Source of the DNA: Succinispira mobilis DSM 6222
GTDB lineage: Bacteria > Bacillota > Negativicutes > Acidaminococcales > Succinispiraceae
Assembly (NCBI RefSeq): GCF_000384135.1
Contig: NZ_KB913028.1
Span: forward strand, 1,019,351 to 1,083,350
DNA length: 64,000 bases
Direction: 5' to 3'
The first letter of the stretch is position 1. The number at the start of each line of letters is the position of its first letter. This document shows, piece after piece, positions 18,833-27,296 of this stretch. The notes under the pieces are model-generated. The model was not told the DNA's origin, did not search any database, and saw nothing but the letters and a program-made list of their open reading frames with translations. The translations under genes were made by a program, and so were the position numbers.

Positions 18833-18861
18833 TTGTTTGATAAAATAACTTATGGTATAAT
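18833..18861 (+). promoter_or_regulatory. promoter upstream of the cobalamin riboswitch
   Basis: TTGTTT (18833-18838) and TATAAT (18856-18861) have a 17-bp spacer; the start is near 18868, about 24 bp before riboswitch P1. Confidence 0.65.
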
Positions 18862-18891
18862 TTTGCGTATTATATGAAAATTAAATAAAAA

Positions 18892-19018
18892 AATAAACAG
18901 GAGCTAGAGATTTTAGCTAGAGAAAATTGGTGCAAAGCCAATGCGGTCCCGCCACTGTAAAGTTTTAAGTTTAAATAGCAGAAAAAACTTAAAACAGAGT
19001 CAGAACTAACTGTTTATT
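18892..19018 (+). promoter_or_regulatory. cobalamin (B12) riboswitch
   Basis: The conserved core is present: TTGGTGCAAAGCCAA (P4 region), GCGGTCCCGCCACTGTAA (P5/L5) and GAGTCAGAA near the 3' side. The closing stem AATAAACAG (18892-18900) pairs with CTGTTTATT (19010-19018). It lies ahead of a strong terminator, so the likely mode is transcription termination on cobalamin binding. Confidence 0.9.
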
Positions 19019-19075
19019 AAAACCTTGACTTGCGAGCGACAGGAAAAGAGGGTTTTTTAGTGCACATAAAAACTA

Positions 19076-19107
19076 AAACTCCCCTTTATAGCAAGGGGAG
19101 TTTTTTT
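19076..19107 (+). terminator. terminator of the cobalamin riboswitch
   Basis: AAACTCCCCTT (19076-19086) pairs with AAGGGGAGTTT (19093-19103), followed by T residues. It is the expression platform between the aptamer and the downstream genes. Confidence 0.85.
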
Positions 19108-19133
19108 CTGTCTAAAAATTGAGGAAGGTGGTG

Positions 19134-19226
19134 ATGTTTTTATTATCAACAAGATTTAGTGGAGCTAGAAATAAAAGTTTTATTTTTGAGAATTTTATCT
19201 TAGCTAAATTCAAGTCAGCAAAATGA
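19134..19226 (+). CDS. small ORF, possible coupled leader peptide (30 aa)
   Basis: ATG 19134 sits 6 bp after a strong GAGGAAGGTG site and opens 30 codons (MFLLSTRFSGARNKSFIFEN, then ten more) that end TGA at 19226. The stop overlaps an in-frame start for the next gene (ATGA, 19223). It was not recognised as a family. The ribosome site is better than that of the secreted protein, so it may be a leader peptide used for translational coupling. It could also be chance; coding evidence is limited to the site and the overlap. Confidence 0.35.
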   Translation: MFLLSTRFSGARNKSFIFENFILAKFKSAK

Positions 19227-19255
19227 TACATTTAATTAGATTAGGGGTGTTGATT

Positions 19256-19765
19256 ATGAAGAAAATATTGTTGTTAGGCGTATTATTGTTAGTATTAAGC
19301 TTAGGTAAAACAGTATCTGCAGCTACGGGTGTAGTTAATGGCGAAGGCTTAGATTGGGAAATGTCGATTTTACCCAAACCTACTCTAGAAGAAATTGAAA
19401 AAGAACGTTGGCAGCCAATTTTAGAAAATGATATAGGAATTTACACTTATGCTAATGACAGTATCGTTAAAGAGCATAAATTGGTGAGCGTATTAGTTAA
19501 AACGGTGTTTACGAATAAAGAAGTTCTAGAGCGTTTAAATAAGCAATATGCAAGTAAATTAGCAGGTGAAGATATAATAACCTATTGTCAGTTAACGATA
19601 AAATTTGATGTTGCGAAAAAAATGTATCTGGTGGAAAAAACGGAGATTTTTGCTGGACAAAATAATTTGATTGCTAGTAAAGAAGTAGTAGGCAATAACC
19701 GTCAATTTGCCACAGTTCCTAAAAATAGTTTTGCGGAAGCCATGTTAGAAATATTGTTAAAATAG
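19256..19765 (+). CDS. small secreted protein of unknown function under B12 riboswitch
   Basis: This 169-residue protein has a clear Sec signal peptide (MKKILLLGVLLLVLSLGKTV, cleavage likely after VSA). The mature part contains VKTVF, a YCQLTIKFD strand, a MYLVEKTEIF strand and a C-terminal VPKNSFAEAMLEILLK. That strand-strand-helix pattern loosely recalls surface-adhesin-E-like exported proteins, but the resemblance is weak. ATG 19256 follows AGGGGTG; a longer start at 19223 overlaps the small upstream ORF. Control by cobalamin is odd for such a gene and suggests a link to B12 uptake or a B12-independent alternative function. It is followed by a terminator. Confidence 0.7.
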   Translation: MKKILLLGVLLLVLSLGKTVSAATGVVNGEGLDWEMSILPKPTLEEIEKERWQPILENDIGIYTYANDSIVKEHKLVSVLVKTVFTNKEVLERLNKQYASKLAGEDIITYCQLTIKFDVAKKMYLVEKTEIFAGQNNLIASKEVVGNNRQFATVPKNSFAEAMLEILLK

Positions 19766-19766
19766 C

Positions 19767-19825
19767 AAAAATCACGTTTTCAGGAGAAGCTATCTAAAAG
19801 AAGTTCTCCGAAAACGTGGTTTTTA
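19767..19825. terminator. bidirectional terminator between convergent genes
   Basis: AAAAATCACGTTTTC (19767-19781) pairs with GAAAACGTGGTTTTT (19810-19824), with an inner GGAGAA/TTCTCC stem. Its A and T flanks let it serve both the secreted-protein gene and the minus-strand gene ending at 19823. Confidence 0.85.
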
Positions 19826-20221
19826 TTTTAACTGTGCAATTAAATCTTGAATTTCTGGTTCAAGGTAGACTGAATCTAGAAGCTCTTGCGCCCAAGGTAG
19901 AACTGGAGCAAGTTTTTGCACTTGTGCAATAGCCAAAGCTTTAACTATCGGGGTGTCATTCCAAATTGTAGTGCTAAGAAAGTGTAGTTGACTCGGATTG
20001 TGTTTGGGTGGGTGTTGTAATAAGGTTAGGCAATCTTCACAGATAAACAAGCAATGGTCGATATTTACAGTTTGCTTAGTTATAATTGCTTCATAAATAA
20101 TCAGTTTTTTACCAGCGCTATTACAAAATTCGCATTTGGATTTGGCTCTACGTGTTAGTTCTCTACCCAATGCATTAAGTTGCGCTAAGTGCTCTTGGTT
20201 ACGTTCAAAGCCTTTAGACAT
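19823..20221 (-). CDS. PhnA-like zinc-ribbon protein
   Basis: This 132-residue protein resembles proteins annotated PhnA in proteobacteria: the N terminus MSKGFERNQEHLAQLNALG, then LTRRAKSKCEFC, a second pair CEDC, and a C-terminal WAQELLDSVYLEPEIQDLI. The paired cysteines (CxxC near 30-33 and CEDC near 61-64) suggest one zinc site. The biochemical role of this family is not settled, and the old phosphonate label comes from gene location in E. coli. It lies 66 bp after the aminotransferase gene, possibly cotranscribed. Confidence 0.75.
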   Translation of the reverse strand: MSKGFERNQEHLAQLNALGRELTRRAKSKCEFCNSAGKKLIIYEAIITKQTVNIDHCLFICEDCLTLLQHPPKHNPSQLHFLSTTIWNDTPIVKALAIAQVQKLAPVLPWAQELLDSVYLEPEIQDLIAQLK

Positions 20222-20244
20222 TAAAGATCATCTCCAAATTATAG

Positions 20245-20275
20245 ACGCCGAACAGCAAAAAAATCTGTTCGGCGT
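20245..20275 (-). other. hairpin between aminotransferase and PhnA-like genes
   Basis: ACGCCGAACAG (20245-20255) pairs perfectly with CTGTTCGGCGT (20265-20275). In the minus-strand direction no T run follows, so it is a weak terminator at best and may instead protect or process the mRNA. Confidence 0.5.
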
Positions 20276-20287
20276 AAATTTTATTTG

Positions 20288-21475
20288 TTAATTAACAAAG
20301 TTTTTCAAAACGGTAGCAAGACGTTTAATGCCTTCGATAATGCGTTCTTCTGGCATGTTTGAGTAGTTGATCCGCATGCAGTTGAACTGTGGTGTGCTAG
20401 GGTAGAAAGAATCGCCTGGAACAAAAGCTACATTTTCAGCCACACATTCTAAAAATACATCTCTTGAATTTATATGTTTAGGCATAGTAACCCACAAAAA
20501 CAATCCGCCATTAGGGCGAGTATAAGAAATTTGCGGGGGCATATATTCATCCATGGCCTGTAAAATAGTATCACGACGTCTGCGGTATAAATTGCACAAA
20601 TTAGCAATATGCGCGTCAAAATCATAACTATCCATATAGGCATCGACAATTCTTTGGTCTAGGGTACTAGTGTGTAAATCGGCACTTTGTTTAATTGTGA
20701 TATAATTCTCAATTAAGCTATCAAAGCCTGCTACCCAACCAATGCGTAATCCCGGACAAAATGTTTTGGAAAAAGTTCCTAGAAACACCACTTGCTTATT
20801 TTTATCTAAAGACATTAAAGAAGGTAAAATCTCTCCCTCATACCGTAATTCGCCATAAGGATTGTCTTCGATAATTGGCAGGTTATGTCTGTTGCATATT
20901 TCTACAATTTTAATACGGCGTTCAAGGCTCCAAGTTATGCCGGTAGGATTTTGAAAATCCGGAATAGCATAGAGAAATTTTACTTTAGTGTTGTTAGCTA
21001 AAATTTCTTCTAAAGATTCAGGAATAAGACCTTGTTCATCAGTGGCAACTTCAATAAATTTAGGCGAATAGGCTTTGAAAGCGTTAATAGCTCCTAGATA
21101 AGAAGGGCTTTCGCACAAAACGATATCGCCTTCATCAAGAAATAATTTTCCAGTGAAATCTAACCCTTGTTGTGACCCAGTTGTAATTAAAATATTGTCA
21201 GCAACCACATTTGTATTTAATTTATTGTTCATGCGCGCGGCAATTTTTTTTCTTAATGGTGCCCAGCCTTCAGTTGTGGCATACTGCAGTACTTGAATTC
21301 CATCTTTGGCGATTATTTCTTGAGTTAATTTGGCTATTTCTTGAGTAGGAAATAGTTCGGGTGCTGGAAGTCCACCAGCAAAGGATATTACTTCTGGTTT
21401 TTGTGTTAATTTTAAAATCTCGCGTATTTCAGAAGCTTGCATATGCTTAATTCTGTTTGCAAATTCACATGACAT
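20288..21475 (-). CDS. PLP-dependent aminotransferase, LysN/MocR-like class I
   Basis: This 395-residue fold-type I aminotransferase has ISFAGGLPAPELFP at the N terminus, the YATTEGWAPLRKKIA substrate region, PDFQNPTGITWS, DNPYGELRY and the PLP-binding lysine in GTFSKTFCPGLRIGW. These features match the 2-aminoadipate/aromatic aminotransferase group (LysN-like), which includes branched-chain and aromatic enzymes, so the substrate cannot be fixed from sequence. No N-terminal GntR domain is present. ATG 21475 fits GGGGGAT; an in-frame TTG at 21481 is too close to that site. Confidence 0.85.
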   Translation of the reverse strand: MSCEFANRIKHMQASEIREILKLTQKPEVISFAGGLPAPELFPTQEIAKLTQEIIAKDGIQVLQYATTEGWAPLRKKIAARMNNKLNTNVVADNILITTGSQQGLDFTGKLFLDEGDIVLCESPSYLGAINAFKAYSPKFIEVATDEQGLIPESLEEILANNTKVKFLYAIPDFQNPTGITWSLERRIKIVEICNRHNLPIIEDNPYGELRYEGEILPSLMSLDKNKQVVFLGTFSKTFCPGLRIGWVAGFDSLIENYITIKQSADLHTSTLDQRIVDAYMDSYDFDAHIANLCNLYRRRRDTILQAMDEYMPPQISYTRPNGGLFLWVTMPKHINSRDVFLECVAENVAFVPGDSFYPSTPQFNCMRINYSNMPEERIIEGIKRLATVLKNFVN

Positions 21476-21545
21476 TTTCAAATCCCCCTATAAAATTGTT
21501 AAAGTATGTGTTTAATTCTATCATAGAGGACTTTTTTGGTCAAAT

Positions 21546-21566
21546 AAAAAGTCACTTAGACTTTTT
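21546..21566 (-). terminator. terminator at the end of the NhaC-type gene
   Basis: AAAAAGTC and GACTTTTT form an 8-bp stem whose loop contains the gene's stop codon. On the minus strand it is followed by TTTTTATTT. Confidence 0.65.
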
Positions 21567-23262
21567 TACCCCAGAAGTATAAAGTACTGATTACAGCAAT
21601 AATAGCAATTGGCAGAGTAATGTAAATTGATACACCAAAGCCTACTGGCAAAAAGCCGAAAATTACAGAAATAACTGCTACCGTTAGGGCGTAGGGCAAT
21701 TGAGTTTTGACATGGGCAAGGTGATCAGAACCAGCACCCATAGATGATAAAATCGTAGTATCAGATATTGGTGAACAGTGATCACCAAAAATTGCTCCTG
21801 TTAACACAGCGCCAACATTAGCAATCATGTAGCCATAATCAGGATTTAAAGCAAAAGCAAGTGGAATTGCAAGCGGCATAATAATACCCATGGTTCCATA
21901 GGCAGTTCCAGTGGAGAAAGAAATTATTGAACCGAGAATAAAAATAATAGAAGGTAGAAGGTAAGCTGGTAAATTAGAAGAAAGAATGCTTACTAGATAA
22001 CTAGCTGTTCCCATTTCTTTTATTACAGAGCTTAAAGACCATGCCAGCAGTAAAATTACGCCTGTTATACAAAGCCCAGAAACACCAGTTACCCAAGTGT
22101 TGACAGCTTCATTTAATGTAAAACATTTTTGGTACAGGCCTATGGCGAAGGCTACAATACAAGCAACTAAAGCGGCTTGAAACAAAACAATGCTTGCGTC
22201 AGAAGCTCCAAAAGCTTCTTGTAAGGAGCTTAGTGAATAAGGTTGTGCTTCAATAGCTGCGACTAAAGCTTTGTTTTCACCAGCTAATATAGCGGCAGTA
22301 CCATTTGTATAAAAACCAATAAAAGCAGAAACTATTAAGACAGCAATAGGGATTATGGCACTATAGATACTTATTTTTGCTTCAGGATTTGGCTTGATTT
22401 TATCATTGTCTTCACTAGACATAGGGGTATCACCATCAGCAATAACTTTGCCTGTGGTTAAGGCTCTTGTTTCAGCTACATGCATAGAGGCAAAATCTCT
22501 TAACATTATTGCTGACGAAAACACAAAAACCATGATTAAGATATTATAGAAACGATAAGGGATGGTATCTACGAAAATTGCATATGCATTAATTGGTTGG
22601 TTAATCACGGCATATGCATCACGAATTAGACTAAGTTCATAACCAATCCAAGTTGAAATTAGGGCTACGCCAGCAATAGGGGCCGCTGTAGCATCAACAA
22701 TAAAGGCTAACTTCTCACGTGAAATTTTAAATTTATCAAATACAGGTCGCATTATAGGACCGATTATTAGCGAATTTGCATAATCATCAAAAAATACTAG
22801 AATTCCAAGAAACCAAGTGATGATTTGAGTACTTCTACGACCAGATGCCTTGGCCGCCAGATATTCAGCAACAGCTTTAGCACCGCCCATTTTTGTTATA
22901 AGAGCTATTAAACCACCGATAGTTAAACATTGAAGAATAATGCCAGCATTCCAAGAATCACTCATTGCACCGAGAATATAAGCAATGACTTTTGAAAAAG
23001 CTTCTATTAAAGAAGGAATTAAACTATTGTTTTGTAATGTTAAAATGAGAGCACCAGAGAAAATACCTGTAAATAAAGAAAATACCACGTTTTTAGTAAT
23101 AAAAGCCAAAACGATAGACACCAGAGGTGGTGTAATAGTCCAAATACCTAAAGTCTCAGCATTTTTGGCGGCTGCATCTACTTCTTGAGCATGAGCAACC
23201 ACAAAATTAGACAGCAAAATAAGACTGAAAATAGGGGCAATTTTAAAGAATTTTTTATACAT
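21556..23262 (-). CDS. NhaC-family Na+/H+ antiporter
   Basis: This 568-residue membrane protein of the NhaC superfamily begins with a hydrophobic, signal-like segment ending AHAQEV. Many helices follow. It has the family blocks FFDDYANSLIIGPIMRPV, DATAAPIAGVALISTWIGYE and, near the C terminus, GDHCSPISDTTILSSMGAG. The family exchanges Na+ for H+ or for organic acids, so substrate remains open. ATG 23262 fits AAGGA; an in-frame ATG at 23274 overlaps that site. Transcription is divergent from the leuS T-box. Confidence 0.88.
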   Translation of the reverse strand: MYKKFFKIAPIFSLILLSNFVVAHAQEVDAAAKNAETLGIWTITPPLVSIVLAFITKNVVFSLFTGIFSGALILTLQNNSLIPSLIEAFSKVIAYILGAMSDSWNAGIILQCLTIGGLIALITKMGGAKAVAEYLAAKASGRRSTQIITWFLGILVFFDDYANSLIIGPIMRPVFDKFKISREKLAFIVDATAAPIAGVALISTWIGYELSLIRDAYAVINQPINAYAIFVDTIPYRFYNILIMVFVFSSAIMLRDFASMHVAETRALTTGKVIADGDTPMSSEDNDKIKPNPEAKISIYSAIIPIAVLIVSAFIGFYTNGTAAILAGENKALVAAIEAQPYSLSSLQEAFGASDASIVLFQAALVACIVAFAIGLYQKCFTLNEAVNTWVTGVSGLCITGVILLLAWSLSSVIKEMGTASYLVSILSSNLPAYLLPSIIFILGSIISFSTGTAYGTMGIIMPLAIPLAFALNPDYGYMIANVGAVLTGAIFGDHCSPISDTTILSSMGAGSDHLAHVKTQLPYALTVAVISVIFGFLPVGFGVSIYITLPIAIIAVISTLYFWGKKV

Positions 23263-23296
23263 TGAGAAACCCATCCTTTTAAAAAATTTACACTCT

Positions 23297-23326
23297 ATGA
23301 TACCAAATTCCAGAATGTCTAGTCAA
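23297..23326 (-). promoter_or_regulatory. putative promoter of the NhaC-type gene
   Basis: On the minus strand, TTGACT (23326-23321) and TATCAT (23302-23297) are spaced by 18 bp. An interrupted palindrome GTATAC-N11-GTATAC (23331-23353) lies between this and the divergent leuS promoter. Confidence 0.5.
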
Positions 23327-23366
23327 CAAGGTATACTTGCATATATAGTATACAAGGAGAATACAA

Positions 23367-23395
23367 TTGACAAAACAGGGCTTTTTAAGTATAAT
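23367..23395 (+). promoter_or_regulatory. promoter of the leuS T-box transcript
   Basis: Consensus TTGACA (23367-23372) and TATAAT (23390-23395) have a 17-bp spacer. Confidence 0.85.
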
Positions 23396-23401
23396 ACATG
23401 G

Positions 23402-23647
23402 TATTGAACTGTAAAATCTGAGGACTTAGAGTAGTAGGTGAGAAGTAGCTTTTAGAAAGTTAGCGGTTGATGCAAGCTAATACTACCAAAACTGAACTCG
23501 CTAAGGAAGAGCTAATATGAAAGAAAGTAGTTTTAGCCGTTAGCTAGCGTTAATAGCAATTGAGAGGATGGTTGTTTGCAACTGTCAATCAGGGTGGTAC
23601 CGCGATATAAAAATCGTCCCTGGCACATAGCCATGGGATTTTTTCTT
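23402..23647 (+). promoter_or_regulatory. T-box riboswitch of leuS
   Basis: The hallmark T-box AGGGTGGTACCGCG is at 23591-23604, followed by a terminator (TCCCTGGC, 23617-23624, with GCCATGGGA, 23629-23637, then T residues). The 5' half forms the long stem I, and the segment AACTGAACTCGC near 23492 offers CTC as specifier codon, matching leucine. Uncharged tRNA-Leu would pair with the specifier and the T-box bulge to prevent termination. It fills the 410-bp gap before leuS, together with the promoters. Confidence 0.92.
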
Positions 23648-23684
23648 TTTAAGAGAACTTATACATAAAGTAGGAGGAGAAGTA

Positions 23685-26171
23685 ATGTTAGTAGACAGAT
23701 ATGATCCCAAAAGTATTGAGGAAAAGTGGCAAAAATTTTGGGAAAAAAGCAATGCTTTTGATACGGTGATTAATAGGCAAAAACCAGAATACTATGTTTT
23801 GGAAATGTTCCCATATCCATCTGGTAATTTGCATATGGGGCATGTGCGCAACTATTCAATTGGTGATGTGGTGGCAAGATTTAAAAGCATGCAAGGCTAT
23901 AATGTGTTGCATCCTATGGGTTGGGATGCATTTGGAATGCCTGCCGAAAATGCAGCGATTAAACATGGAATTCATCCTGCTAAGTGGACGATGGAAAACA
24001 TTGATAATATGCGTAAACAGCAAAAAGAATTAGGGTTATCATATGATTGGGATCGCGAAGTTGCGACTTGTAAAGATGATTACTATCGCTGGACACAGGA
24101 ATTATTTTTATTGTTTTATAAAAGAGGTTTAGCAACACGCAAAAAAGCGGCTGTAAATTGGTGCAATGAATGTAATACAGTGCTAGCAAATGAACAAGTA
24201 ATTGATGGTTGTTGCTGGCGTTGTGATAGTGAAGTTGTAAAAAAAGATTTAGAACAATGGTTTTTTAAAATAACTGATTATGCAGATAGATTGTTAGAGG
24301 ATCTAAAAGAATTAAACGGTTGGCCAGAGCGGGTACGAACAATGCAAGAAAATTGGATTGGACGTAGTGAAGGTTTAGAATTTGCTTTTGATGTACCTAG
24401 TATTCAAGATAAAATTTCGGTATATACAACAAGACATGACACTGTTTATGGTGTATCTTATGTGGTTTTGGCTCCAGAACATCCGTTGGTGGAAAAATTA
24501 ATTGCTGGAAAAACACAGGCAAATGAAGTGCGTACTTTTGTAGAGCGTGTGAAAAATCAAACGGAATTGCAAAGAACTGCTAGTGATATGGAAAAAGAGG
24601 GTATTTTTACTGGTGAATATGCGGTTCACCCATTGACAGGCCAACAAATTCCAATATGGGTAGCTAACTATGTATTATTTGAATATGGTACTGGAGCTGT
24701 AATGGGTGTGCCAGCACATGATCAAAGGGATTGGTTATTTGCAACGAAATACAATTTAGCTAAAAAATTGGTTATAAATTCTCCTGCGGCTGATTTGGAT
24801 ATTGCAACTATGCAAGCAGCTTACGAAGAAGATGGGATTATGGTTAATTCCGATATTTGTAATGGTTTAAGCAACGAGCAAGGCAAAAAAGTTATTGCAG
24901 ATAAAATGGAAGAATTATCTATAGGCAGTAAAAAAGTTAATTATCGTTTACGCGATTGGCTAGTTAGTCGTCAAAGATATTGGGGTGCTCCAATTCCAAT
25001 GGTATATTGTCAAGACTGTGGGACTGTACCTGTTCCTAGCGAACAACTACCAGTTTTATTACCAGAGAATGTAAATTTTGCTAATGTTGCTGTATCACCA
25101 TTAGCACAGGTAGAAGATTTTGTTAACTGCACTTGTCCTACTTGTGGTAAACCAGCAAGACGAGAAACAGATACGATGGATACTTTTATTTGTTCTTCTT
25201 GGTATTATATGCGCTATACAGATCCTCATAACGACAAACAGCCTTTTGCTTGGGATAAGGTGAACTACTGGATGCCAGTTGACCAATATATTGGTGGGAT
25301 AGAACATGCGATTTTGCATCTATTGTATTCAAGGTTCTTCACTAAAGTTTTAAAAGATGCAGGCTTGGTTAATGTTAATGAACCTTTTAAAAATTTATTA
25401 ACTCAAGGTATGGTAATAAAAGATGGCGCTAAAATGTCAAAATCAAAAGGTAATGTTGTTTCTCCAGAAGAAATAATTGCTAAATATGGTGCAGATACAG
25501 CAAGATTATTTATCTTATTTGCAGCGCCGCCAGAGAGAGATTTAGAATGGAGTGAACAGGGGGTAGATGGTTCATTTAGATTTATTAATCGCTTATGGAG
25601 AATAGTAGAACATTATCAAGCTGATTTGAATAAAGGACAATGTAGTTATAACCCAGAAGAGTTGACAGCTAATGAGAAAAAGTTGCGTTATAAGGCACAT
25701 CATACAGTCAAACGTGTAACAGACGACATAACATTAAGATTTAACTTTAACACAGCAATAAGTGCGATAATGGAACTAGTAAATGCCTTGTACTTACATA
25801 AAGAACAGAATGAAACTATTAATGCAGGTTTGATTCATGAAGTTATATCACAGCTTATTAGATTGTTAGCACCATTTATTCCACATGTTACAGAAGAACT
25901 TTGGAATGGAACTATTGATTCTGATAGTAGTGTACATAAACAAAATTGGCCAGAGTATGCAGAAGATGCATTAGAGGTTTCTGAGGTAGAAATAGTAATA
26001 CAATTCAATGGTAAATTAAAAGAAAAAATTGTGATGGATGCTCAGCTTGATGCAAAACAATTGGAAGAAGCGGTATTAGCTTTGGAAAAAGTTCGTAATT
26101 TACTTGCGGGAAAGACGATTATAAAAATAATTAGCGTTCCTAAAAAATTAGTTAATATAGTAGTTAAATAA
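23685..26171 (+). CDS. leuS: leucyl-tRNA synthetase
   Basis: This class I aminoacyl-tRNA synthetase has 828 residues. The HIGH-equivalent is [14 protein letters not shown] (about 43-56), the CP1 editing domain follows with [10 protein letters not shown] and [15 protein letters not shown], and KMSKSKGNV is near 583. Cysteine pairs CNEC/CWRC and CQDC/CPTC suggest zinc knuckles. The C-terminal anticodon-binding and Leu-specific domains appear complete. GGAGGAG precedes ATG 23685. Expression is controlled by the T-box leader directly upstream. Confidence 0.98.
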   Translation: MLVDRYDPKSIEEKWQKFWEKSNAFDTVINRQKPEYYVLEMFPYPSGNLHMGHVRNYSIGDVVARFKSMQGYNVLHPMGWDAFGMPAENAAIKHGIHPAKWTMENIDNMRKQQKELGLSYDWDREVATCKDDYYRWTQELFLLFYKRGLATRKKAAVNWCNECNTVLANEQVIDGCCWRCDSEVVKKDLEQWFFKITDYADRLLEDLKELNGWPERVRTMQENWIGRSEGLEFAFDVPSIQDKISVYTTRHDTVYGVSYVVLAPEHPLVEKLIAGKTQANEVRTFVERVKNQTELQRTASDMEKEGIFTGEYAVHPLTGQQIPIWVANYVLFEYGTGAVMGVPAHDQRDWLFATKYNLAKKLVINSPAADLDIATMQAAYEEDGIMVNSDICNGLSNEQGKKVIADKMEELSIGSKKVNYRLRDWLVSRQRYWGAPIPMVYCQDCGTVPVPSEQLPVLLPENVNFANVAVSPLAQVEDFVNCTCPTCGKPARRETDTMDTFICSSWYYMRYTDPHNDKQPFAWDKVNYWMPVDQYIGGIEHAILHLLYSRFFTKVLKDAGLVNVNEPFKNLLTQGMVIKDGAKMSKSKGNVVSPEEIIAKYGADTARLFILFAAPPERDLEWSEQGVDGSFRFINRLWRIVEHYQADLNKGQCSYNPEELTANEKKLRYKAHHTVKRVTDDITLRFNFNTAISAIMELVNALYLHKEQNETINAGLIHEVISQLIRLLAPFIPHVTEELWNGTIDSDSSVHKQNWPEYAEDALEVSEVEIVIQFNGKLKEKIVMDAQLDAKQLEEAVLALEKVRNLLAGKTIIKIISVPKKLVNIVVK

Positions 26172-26176
26172 AAAAA

Positions 26177-26226
26177 GTAGCCAAGTTAACAATTTTCATT
26201 AGAAATGAATAAGTTAACTTGGCTAC
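26177..26226. other. 14-bp hairpin after leuS
   Basis: GTAGCCAAGTTAAC (26177-26190) pairs with GTTAACTTGGCTAC (26213-26226). The A run lies on the left and no T run follows on the + strand. It therefore has terminator polarity for the minus strand, although it sits after a + strand gene. Confidence 0.55.
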
Positions 26227-26355
26227 AGAATCTTTAAAGGCAATTAAAAGTATTTTTACATAAGTAGAAAACATTAACTCAAAACCGCTATCAATACTAT
26301 AAATAAAAATGGACCACAGAGAGCATGTTCATTATACAAGGAGGATATATGCTAT

Positions 26356-26784
26356 ATGTATATAATAAGCGCTTGTCTAGTAGGAGTACGGTGTAGATAT
26401 AATGGTGTTATAACTATCAATGAAAAGCTACTTAAATTAGTTCAAGCTGGAAAAGCTTTGGCTATTTGTCCAGAACAATTAGCAGGTTTGAGTACGCCCC
26501 GTCTTCCTTGCGAGATAATTAAAAATAAAAATGGAATTTTAAGAGTTGTAAATTCTCAAAAAGAGGATTTAACCAAAGAATTTCAATTAGGAGCACAAAA
26601 AACTTTACAAATTGCACAAATAGTGGGTGCTAATACAGCGATATTAAAAGCACGGAGCCCTTCCTGCGGTAAAGGACAAATTTATAGTGGTAACTTTAAT
26701 GGAGAACTTATAGCTGGGGATGGTTTTACGACCTTGCTTTTACAAAAAAATGGCATTAAAGTATATACGGAAGAAGAATTCTAG
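26356..26784 (+). CDS. DUF523 / TudS-like protein
   Basis: This 142-residue DUF523 protein has conserved cysteines in SACLVGVRCRY (residues 5-15), ICPEQLAGL and RSPSCGKGQIY. Members of this family include the thiouracil desulfidase TudS, which uses a [4Fe-4S] cluster held by three cysteines; the pattern here is compatible with such a cluster. The physiological substrate is not predictable. The protein is about the usual core length, without the extra C-terminal domain seen in some members. It is a single gene with a weak hairpin after it. Confidence 0.85.
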   Translation: MYIISACLVGVRCRYNGVITINEKLLKLVQAGKALAICPEQLAGLSTPRLPCEIIKNKNGILRVVNSQKEDLTKEFQLGAQKTLQIAQIVGANTAILKARSPSCGKGQIYSGNFNGELIAGDGFTTLLLQKNGIKVYTEEEF

Positions 26785-26795
26785 CAAAATAAATA

Positions 26796-26823
26796 GAACC
26801 CAAAAGCATTAAGCTTTGGGTTC
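26796..26823 (+). terminator. hairpin after the DUF523 gene
   Basis: GAACCCAAA pairs with TTTGGGTTC around a 10-base centre (AGCATTAAGC, itself partly complementary). There is no T tract, so termination strength is uncertain. Confidence 0.45.
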
Positions 26824-26824
26824 G

Positions 26825-26857
26825 AAAAAAAAAACAACCAACTTTTAGTGGTTGTTT
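26825..26857 (-). terminator. terminator of rpsT
   Basis: On the minus strand AAACAACCA (26857-26849) pairs with TGGTTGTTT (26840-26832) and runs into about ten T residues. Confidence 0.8.
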
Positions 26858-26865
26858 CTAAAATC

Positions 26866-27132
26866 TTAAGCATTAACTTTGTTTAAACGTTTAGCTAAAC
26901 GAGATTTTTTGCGAGCAGCAGCATTTTTATGGATAATGCCTTTGCGAGCAGCTTTATCAACTGCACCAACTAAATTAACAAATAATTCTTGAGCTGCAGG
27001 TTGTTCGCCAGCCTCTATAGCTTCTACAACTTTACGAGTGCTTGTACGAAGTGTACTTTTAATTTGAAAGTTGTGTGATTTTCTTAGCGCATCAGTTTTT
27101 ACACTACGGATTGATGATTTAATGTTTGGCAA
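26866..27132 (-). CDS. rpsT: 30S ribosomal protein S20
   Basis: This 88-residue basic protein binds the 5' domain of 16S rRNA and stabilises helix 44. The start MPNIKSSIRSVKTDALR and the ending HKNAAARKKSRLAKRLNK are characteristic. GGGAGGTG precedes ATG 27132. The gene is monocistronic, with its own promoter and terminator, and lies opposite to its neighbours. Confidence 0.97.
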   Translation of the reverse strand: MPNIKSSIRSVKTDALRKSHNFQIKSTLRTSTRKVVEAIEAGEQPAAQELFVNLVGAVDKAARKGIIHKNAAARKKSRLAKRLNKVNA

Positions 27133-27165
27133 TTACTTCACCTCCCTAACTAGTTTATCTAGTGT

Positions 27166-27194
27166 ATTTTAGCATATATTTAGTTAATAAGCAA
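27166..27194 (-). promoter_or_regulatory. promoter of rpsT
   Basis: On the minus strand, TTGCTT (27194-27189) and TAAAAT (27171-27166) have a 17-bp spacer. Confidence 0.65.
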
Positions 27195-27235
27195 GAGTAT
27201 ATTCAAAAATTGAAAAGCAAAAATAACTGGAAAAG

Positions 27236-27264
27236 TTGACAAGCTTTTCGTAATACATTAACAT
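27236..27264 (+). promoter_or_regulatory. promoter of the phosphoesterase gene
   Basis: TTGACA (27236-27241) and TAACAT (27259-27264) are spaced by 17 bp. Confidence 0.6.
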
Positions 27265-27296
27265 TTATTTTAGCAAATAATAGTAGGAGAATATAT

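Noticed and set aside
23331-23353. Interrupted palindrome GTATAC-N11-GTATAC between the NhaC and leuS promoters
   Set aside because: The arms are only 6 bp and A+T-rich, the centre is long and no matching site was seen elsewhere, so it is mentioned with the promoter but not claimed as an operator.
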